From: Lolium rigidum
Taxonomy: Eukaryota; Streptophyta; Magnoliopsida; Poales; Poaceae
Reading direction: 5' to 3'
NCBI RefSeq assembly: GCF_022539505.1
Contig: NC_061514.1
Span: 41,900,869-41,964,868, forward strand
DNA length: 64,000 nt
A program made the position numbers and the translations under genes. The notes beneath the pieces were generated by a model that had not been told where the DNA came from, did no database searches, and saw only the letters and a list, made by a program, of their open reading frames with translations. Below, in pieces: positions 57,425 through 64,000 of this stretch (positions are counted from its first letter, which is position 1; each line of letters opens with the position of its first letter).

Positions 57425-58642
57425 GCGTTTGATGCTGCACTGGTCCGCATGACTGTGCGTTTGATGCTGCACTGGTCCATTGTGACTGACCCCTGATTTA
57501 TTTTACCAACATGAATAGCACCAGAGAGACACACCAACCTGGTGTAAACATCTGCTTGGTCTGTAGCATTCGTTCGGTCGGAGAAAAATACGAGTACGAG
57601 CTGTTTGCTTGAATCGAGGTAGTGGCAGGCTTCATAAAATATTTGCATCGGCCTGTTCGTTTTATCCAACAGGGCGCTGGTCGGTCTGTGCTAATTAATA
57701 CAGGCTCGTACCCAGCTGTGTATTCTAATTGTACACCTGCATCCAATAACTAACCAACTAGATTCCTGTACTATACTGACGACGAGGCGAGCACTTGACC
57801 TGATCACCTGCCAGCCCTGGCAATTAAACGCTTGATAATAGTAAGTGCAGCCCGATGGAGTGAGATCGATGGACGGATGGACACACATATGACGGCAAGC
57901 ACGTCCTTATCGGAACTCGCGGTCCGGGCTTTGGTTTGTAGCACGAGGGATGGGGCTGAGTCAAGCAGTGGAGGGGCCACCGTTGCTATCTTATCTGCGA
58001 GCCAGCGGCCCAGCGTCATAAACAAAGCGGCCAGCCCGCCGGGTGGAGTAATGTCACGCCTGACACCGTCATCGTGCCGATCATACCTACAAGGTGGAAG
58101 GGGTGTAAACAAGCGGTATCAAATTCAAAAAAGTGTCTTTAAAATATGGGCATCAGTGCTCCCTTCAATTTCAGATTTTTAAAAATTGTAAAACTTCACA
58201 CTTCCGTGTCTCTAAAAATTATGATGTTAAATATATAAATAGATATGTACAACATGGGTGGATGCAAAATGTCCCGTTAAAAAATACGTTGTATTTTGTA
58301 AAATATAATAAAGTCAAATTTGTGACAGTAAATGTTAGTACAATAGTATTAAAATAGTATGTCTTTTTGTATTTCTCAAAACTTACAAGTATTTTTTACC
58401 GGGAGTTTTTTTTGCGTAGACTCCTCCTGTGCATATCTATCTACATATTTAATGCCATAATTTTTGGAGAAATAGAAGTGTGAGATTTTAAAAATCTAAA
58501 AGTGGAAGGAGCACTGGTGTCCATGTACACCAAATCCTTATCCTATCAAATTCATCTTCCGATCCGCAGGCTGGGGCTGTAGAGTCTCCCAATTCACACA
58601 CGTTCGAGGTGTAAAATTTTCCCTCACGGTTCGCTTGGATCT
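57425..58642. other. Unassigned sequence right of the CACTA element
   Basis: Starts with a tandem duplication of GCGTTTGATGCTGCACTGG (57424-57442 and 57457-57475). A segment at about 58035-58080 recurs at 60351-60391 and may be LTR-border sequence of the Gypsy remnant. No gene is seen. Confidence 0.4.
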
Positions 58643-60345
58643 GTGAGAAGTTCGCTGCAGACGCACTTCATCCTCCAAGCGATGGGCAAAGCAGCTGGAG
58701 TCACCACGACCGCCTCTCACCGAGATCCGCTCCATGACCTACTGCACGGGTGCCTCGCCATCATCGACACCATGCAGCGTTCATTGGTGGCGCAAATCAA
58801 CATCATGGCGGAGGCGATCAAGGACACGACGAAGACGAACGCCAACACGGTGTGGCACCTCGCGCTGCATTATCGGTGGCTTGACACCACAACGCACACG
58901 CTTGAGAGCTTCACTGCGAGATCCCCATCACTGGAGGAGGACAATCCGATCCAGAGGATGAAGTTGTGCGGATCAAGAGCACACACATGTACGGGACATA
59001 CTCTAGGTGCGTCTTTTGTGGGGAAACCGGTGAGGCGCCATTGCAAGGACCTAGACTCGTCACTTGCTGACGTCAATAGTAAAGCAACTCACAGGGCGGT
59101 GGATTTCATGGCGGCGGTGGACACAGAGGCGCTGGTGGCGGCGGACACCGAGGTGCTGGCTTTCTGGGTGGCCTTGGTGGCAGTAGAACACATCAAGGAA
59201 TTGATCCAACAACCAACCACTAGATCAAAATGCAATTCCCTCAGTTCATGGCAAGCAGCCACAGATCTGGAAGGGCAAATGGCTCGACTGTTTCAAGTTA
59301 TTCAGTGTACACCCTTCTCTGTGGTGTGAAAGCATATCACCTTCGTCGTGAGATCAACACATGGCCATAACTCATGATGGCATTGGAAGAAAATTTTGGC
59401 GCTGATGATCATTGTATAGTTCACGAAATAGTTGTTGGTACTGAAGCAGAGAGGCCTAGCCGAGGAGTATCAATTGCATTTCAAGTCATTGTCCTATCAA
59501 ATCTCCATGCATAATCCGAACTATGGTGAGCAATTATTTTTCTCGTAATTCATTCGTGATATGAAACCTAAAATACGTGGTGTTGTTGAAGCACAAGTAC
59601 CTCACTCTGCCGAGCGGGCTATTTTGCTAGCAGTGGTGCAAGAGGAAGTGTTAGCGGAGTCGAAACCCGAGACACCACATCGATATCATCAAGATCGCAC
59701 TGAACCGGCTCCTCCAAGACAAGAACAAGCCAAACAACCATTCAAAATGGGGAATGGGGGAATTCTGGAGGATACTCAACTTCACGCCTACCGTCGTGCA
59801 AAGGGTCAATGCTTCAAGTGCTTGGAAAAATATGCCGCCACTCATCGATGTAAGAAACCAACACATGAACTGCATGCTCTGCGAACTAATGAAGCAGAAG
59901 TAGCGCTGCTATAAGATGAAGCTTTGAACATGATAGAATTACAGGACCTCAACGACGCCAAGTTGCTCAGCCTTGTCTCTTAGGTAGTAATTCTATTGAT
60001 GGAAATAAAGCTCCAGAAACTATCCGTTTGCATGCCCTCGTAGGCAATCAGGTTCTCATTGTATTGATTGACTCGAGCGGCAGTGGAGCTTCTTGAACAC
60101 AAACATGGTCACAAGGTTGCAGTGCAATGTTCACAAAACAACGCCGGTCTATGTTAGGCTACCCAATGAACAAACTATTATATCTGACAGTGTTGCGCTA
60201 GATTTCACATGGTGAACTCAAGGCAAAACTTCCCATACTCCTGTGCGGGTGCTAAACATCGGTGCTTATGACGCTATTCTTGGTGTTGATTTGCTCAAGG
60301 ATCGAGCGCAAACCTATTAAAGGGGATTGTGTGGTTGAGTAAGTT
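58643..60345 (+). pseudogene. Ty3/Gypsy gag-protease remnant
   Basis: 58643-59329 is the N-terminal gag part in a shifted frame, of low similarity. From about 59465 the frame is clearly Gypsy Gag: EEYQLHFKSL, stop codons, then KPKIRGVVEAQVPHSAERA, LLAVVQEEVLAESKP, and a zinc knuckle AKGQCFKCLEKYAATHRCKK (about 59795-59855). A decayed retroviral-type protease follows in broken frames (IRLHALVGNQVLIV at about 60020; ILGVDLLKDRAQTY at about 60277). The sequence then jumps to CCGGGAGGCATTATCACGCC (60351), so RT to integrase are deleted. It is an old, internally deleted element. Confidence 0.7.
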
Positions 60346-60653
60346 CTTCTCCGGGAGGCATTATCACGCCTGACACCATCGTCACGCCTAGATATAGGGA
60401 GGCACCAGTGTACAAGCTCATCTACATCTGATTCCAAATAAGCAAGGAGTGGGACCCATGTGTCAGTTTGGTGAGCGTGTTGTGTGTGTGTGTGGCTGAC
60501 CTAAGTTAAGGGGCATCAAGTCAATTCTGTAGGGCACCGCAAAACTTCTCGCTCCTCTCTTCCTCTTTTGCTTTCTTCTTCTTATCCAAGTCAAATGATC
60601 AAGTCCTCACGTTGGAAATTATACCGGCAAGTGGGAAGCGGTGTAACAATGAA
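60346..60653. other. Possible 3' LTR remnant of the Gypsy
   Basis: Begins with CACGCCTGACACC, which also occurs at 58056-58068 upstream of the gag. LTR identity is suggested by position and this repeat only; the rest does not align convincingly by eye. Confidence 0.35.
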
Positions 60654-60665
60654 GGAGGAATACAA

Positions 60666-60966
60666 GAACCAACCTGAGGTTGGGTGGTTAGGAGGGTGGT
60701 TGTACCTCTAGCCCACCAGAGTTCAAATCCCAGGTTTGACATCTGTGTGTCTCATAAAAGGCGGAATATTCATTCAGTGGGAGGCGACGTTCCCGTCGAC
60801 AGCGATGCGCCTGTGGCGACTTCGTCAATTTCAAGATCCAATCCGTCGGCTCAGTCTTCCGGAGGTGCTCATAGGGGTAAGGTGTGCGTGTGTGCGTTCA
60901 TAGGGGGTGAGTGTATACGCGTGTATGTGAGCGTCTGCGTTTGTACTGTGTTTTTCAAAAAAAAAT
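60666..60966 (+). mobile_element. Au-like SINE (tRNA-derived)
   Basis: About 300 bp. The head shows RNA polymerase III boxes: TGGGTGGTTAGGAGG (A-like) and AGAGTTCAAATCC (B, about 60718-60730). The body includes GTGGGAGGCGACGTTCCCGT and GGCTCAGTCTTCCGGAGGTG, recognised Au-SINE text, and the end has TGTACTGTGTTTTTC with an A-run. The 12-bp target duplication GGAGGAATACAA is at 60654-60665 and 60967-60978. Confidence 0.88.
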
Positions 60967-60978
60967 GGAGGAATACAA

Positions 60979-62640
60979 CAACCGATGCGTTCCTTTCGTC
61001 CATGATTAAAGAAACAAACCCTTATTTGGCCGTACTAGTATTGCTGCTAAGTGCTAATCATGCATTAACAAGCCATTGAAAAGGAGCCGTGGTGGGGGAG
61101 CGGATAATGGGTGGTGCTCTGAAATTCCACCGCCGACTCCGCCCGCCGGCCGGCGCTTGGACGGTTACAGGGAGCCAGCGTGCTTGCCGGTCGATTATTA
61201 AACCAGCCACTCGCTTGGCCGCCGAGTGCCGTTGCGCAAGTTGCCCATGCATGTCGTGGTCGTGGTCCTCCCGATCGACTTGGGCTTGGCGCGCGCGTGC
61301 ACTGGTATTGTGCCGGCCGTGCCTAGTGACGCCTCGCTATCGCTCTCCAGCGCTCCGGTTTCGTCGCCACCCGGCCCGGTCGCTGCGCGCCGACAACACA
61401 TGCGGCGCGGCCGCAGACGGCACGGCGCGCGGGACGGGCCACCTACCTACCCATCTTCTGGTGCTGCCGCCGCGAATCTGGAAAAGAATTCCTCCGTTTC
61501 CTGGACTATTTCCTTTGGCGGCAGCGTCGGAGACGATCCTCTCCGTGCAGGAAAGAAAGTGACCGGGGAAGCGGCGCGGCTGCTTCCGATTCCGATTCCA
61601 AGCTTGGCAGGCGGGCGGTGTTCGTCGAGTGGAGGCTGGCCAGATTTAGTGCTTTTGTGAATTGTGATGCCGCCACTAGCAGCAGTGTGTGTGACATGAT
61701 AGGCTCTGCCGGTTATGTATACGATGATCATCACTAGCATGTCATGTGGGTGCAACTGCCGACTCCGAAAGGTGAACAAAAGGTTCGTGAATCTGCGTGC
61801 TTCATTGGCAACTCTACAGCGAGTCAGTGAGTGCATCAGATCGATCATGCGTGTCCCGATCTGCTCCTACGTGCAGTGCCTGTCTGGGTAGAAAAAGTTC
61901 AGTCTCGTCTACACCATCATGGGCTCATGGCTACTACTCGTGCATACTATCCGCGATGGGATGGCGAGCAACTGATTAAAACTTGGGATTTGCTAGTTCT
62001 CAGCTAGATTTTATGTTCAGTTAAGTTCTACATCGTTTAATTTGCATCGTAATTCATGTTAGCTATCAGTTGCAATATAGTAAGTTGCAATTAAGATTTG
62101 ATGACATCATCTGACTAACTTTCACACTCCTATACTCGCTACCGACTCGTGTTTGCTGGAGTTGTAGTTATCTATCTATCCATACCAAAGGGAAAAGCAT
62201 TTGACTTTTCGACATGAGGGGCTTAATAATTTAAATTTATGAAGGACATATGAAGTTGGCCGTTGGGGGATACCTTACCTTACAGTGGGGCCAGGCTAAA
62301 TAGGTTTTTTTCTTTGAGATGGCTAAATAGGTTTGTGGTGGTGTGATAGTCGGCGACATCACACCTGACAAGTGGTTCATCTTTTTTCTCGGCCGAGGCC
62401 AATCTAATCATTGTGCATTTGCGTTTGCTTGGAAAGGAGGACACCCACTACGGTGCATGAACGTACGACGCTGCGCCAGCGTGGCCTCACTCCCTGGTTG
62501 CAAATTGTCCTCTCATGATGCAGCTCTTTACACCCGGCTTCAGTGTCTAAGTACGTACCACCGATTGCCTGATGCGTTATCAGCAAACAATATGGTCCTG
62601 GGCATGCAGGCAATGTCCCCCGGTGAGTGCATGCGTTTGA
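60979..62640. other. Unassigned sequence with GC-rich block at about 61085-61660
   Basis: Frames on both strands in the GC-rich block (for example 61447-61848 minus) show no domain I recognise. The rest is AT-rich and featureless by eye. Confidence 0.4.
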
Positions 62641-63200
62641 GACTACTCATAATGGGAGTAACATAGCTAGTAACATCACACACTCCAAAGTATTTTGGTG
62701 ACATGGCATGATAATAAATGAAAAAGGTGAGTGGAGTGGTAACTAGCTATGTTAGAGCAATTCCAATAGTATAGCCAACTGTTGGCTATAACAAGATGCT
62801 ATGTCATTTGTAGTCACCATATAGCTAACATGTATAATAGTTGGCTATAAGAATGGACTACTTTACTAACACATGGCCCACCTTTCACTCTCACAAAGTG
62901 CCTAGGAGCACGTGCAAGAGCTGGCTATTGCATAGTAGCCCACCTCTCTTCTCTCTCCTCTTCTCTCTCCTCCAACTCATCTAAGATATATTATTTAATG
63001 TCTTATAGCCAGCTGACTAGACTCTATTGTACTTGCTCTTACCATAACATCACACTTCTCAAGAGAAGATGAGTCTACAATCTAATAAATATAGCATGCA
63101 TGATACCACATATAAGTAACTATCCACTATGGAGGTAGTAACATAGGGTAGTAACATGCACCATGTTACTACTCTATGTTACTCCCCACTATGACTAGTC
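62641..63200. mobile_element. MITE (PIF/Harbinger-like), interrupted by a second MITE
   Basis: Inverted ends GACTACTCATAATGGG and the complement of GACTAGTCATAGTGGGG, both followed by GAGTAACATAG-like sequence. TGA flanks both sides (62638-62640 and 63201-63203). Without the inner element it is about 270 bp. Non-coding. The 3-bp duplication suggests the PIF/Harbinger class, though TGA is not the usual TWA. Confidence 0.7.
62755..63038. mobile_element. Tourist-like MITE nested in the previous MITE
   Basis: 284 bp with inverted ends GAGCAATTCCAATAG and the complement of CTATTGTACTTGCTC, flanked by TTA at 62752-62754 and 63039-63041. This is the PIF/Harbinger (Tourist) signature. The interior carries GTTGGCTATAA and TTATAGCCAGCTG near the ends. 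Confidence 0.82.
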
Positions 63201-63286
63201 TGAGGAGTTAGTGGTGAGTGTGACCATCACGTTGGGTCTATATAAGATCATGTAATCACCATGCTTATTATATTAGCAAGGGCTGA

Positions 63287-63475
63287 GCCAGCTTACAAAT
63301 AATGGGTGTACATAGACACCTGAAGTTACATTTTTACTCATATTTCTTACTCCATATTTATTTGATGTATACTGCTCTGTGTTTAAATTAGATATAGATA
63401 TACAAGCTGCTGCCAAAAAATAATGGGTGTACAAATGTACACCCATGTACTGATCTGGCTCTGCCTACGCTTATT
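63287..63475. mobile_element. Possible small MITE related to the one at 1867-2115
   Basis: Ends GGGCTGAGCCAG and the complement of AGGCAGAGCCAG, with internal ATGGGTGTACA and TGTACACCCATG resembling the right end of 1867-2115. No matching target duplication was found, so this is tentative. Confidence 0.4.
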
Positions 63476-63906
63476 AGAGAGATTGAGAAACAAAGTGAGG
63501 TGAAAACGTTGGGCTGTGTGAGACAGTCCGGCACCAAACGATTCTGTTAGAACTAATCATACATAATGTTCAACTGGCCCCTCTTAAGCTATTTTCCTAG
63601 CTCCGGCCTTGCATGTAGTAGTAGTCTGTAAGTCCAAGTTAATCACATGGCACATCAAGCGGATCGGCAGCTAGAGATGCACACGGTTAGAGTGTGCAGC
63701 GGCGCGAATTGATCGGCAAGCCAGTGTGAAGTGCAAGTACATGCTGTGAAAATGTGGCGTGCATGTACTTGGTACTGGCCTAGCTGTGGTCATCCATGCA
63801 TGAGTCTAGCCTGGATGTACTGGCCTAGTTGAGGTGAGAATAGGCAAGTGATAATTCATGTGCGTACATGCAGGTCTGTGGAGTGATTGGTGAATTAAGC
63901 CGTTAG

Positions 63907-64000
63907 GGCATCTACGCATATTTATATCCGTTTGCGTCGGGCGCGGACACAAAAAACGTCCGCATGTCCGCATGCGTCTGCCCCTTTTCCAGCGACAGAG
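63907..64000. mobile_element. MITE-like repeat, cut by the window edge
   Basis: GGGCATCTACGCATA..., then CGGGCGCGGACAC and GTCCGCATGTCCGCATGCG, resembling a grass repeat family that starts GGGCATCTCCAGC. Only the left end is in the window, so the type cannot be confirmed. Confidence 0.4.

Noticed and set aside
61089..61660. 157- and 144-codon frames in a GC-rich block
   Set aside because: Overlapping frames on both strands without domain or splice context. Left as unassigned.

Overview
This window is plant nuclear DNA from a grass, most likely a Pooideae/Triticeae genome. Three things point there: an Angela/BARE1/WIS-type Copia LTR (its sense strand starts TGTTGGAGATATGCCC), an Au-type tRNA-derived SINE, and Stowaway MITEs with CTCCCTCCGT ends. 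The window is dominated by transposable elements. The only gene I would defend as a functional host gene is an AP2/ERF transcription factor with a C-terminal EAR motif, on the minus strand at the left edge (25-738). There are no operons, CRISPR arrays or convincing host RNA genes.

Layout. 1-1140: the ERF gene and its upstream region. 1141-3900: intergenic DNA with two small MITEs. 3913-10956: a non-autonomous Mutator-like element (about 160-bp TIRs, 9-bp TSD TTTATATAT) split by a decayed Copia element at 4090-10433 (929/926-bp LTRs, 5-bp TSD ATTGG). 10986-11244: a Stowaway MITE. 12175-39331: a LINE cut in two by a 25.7-kb stack of insertions. That stack is an Angela/BARE-like Copia (12878-38570, TSD CTTTC) holding a gene-fragment-carrying MULE (17651-19489, TSD ACCTTTAAT) and a Tat-type Gypsy (22842-36521, TSD AACCA). 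The Gypsy in turn holds a non-autonomous Gypsy of Sabrina-like type (26530-34275), which borders a 100-N assembly gap (26430-26529).

39332-41919 is unassigned sequence. 41920-45213 is a non-autonomous CACTA element (TSD AGT) with a three-copy 668-bp tandem repeat and a 5S-rRNA-like segment. 45587-57421 is a large CACTA element (TSD GGT) with a decayed TNP2-type transposase gene, a second En/Spm-type gene and a tandem array carrying telomere-like CCCTAAA tracts. 58643-60345 is a decayed Gypsy gag-protease remnant. 60666-60966 is an Au-like SINE. 62641-63200 is a MITE inside a MITE, and the window ends inside another MITE-like repeat.

Relative order of insertion follows from nesting: the LINE came first, then the Angela-like element, then the MULE and Tat Gypsy, then the Sabrina-like Gypsy. 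Almost all element genes are broken by frameshifts or stops. I did not find a convincing new biological system. The most unusual structures are the 5S-like module in the smaller CACTA, the telomere-like array in the larger CACTA, the spliced antisense gene in the Tat element and the chimeric Angela-like element with an internal LTR stub.
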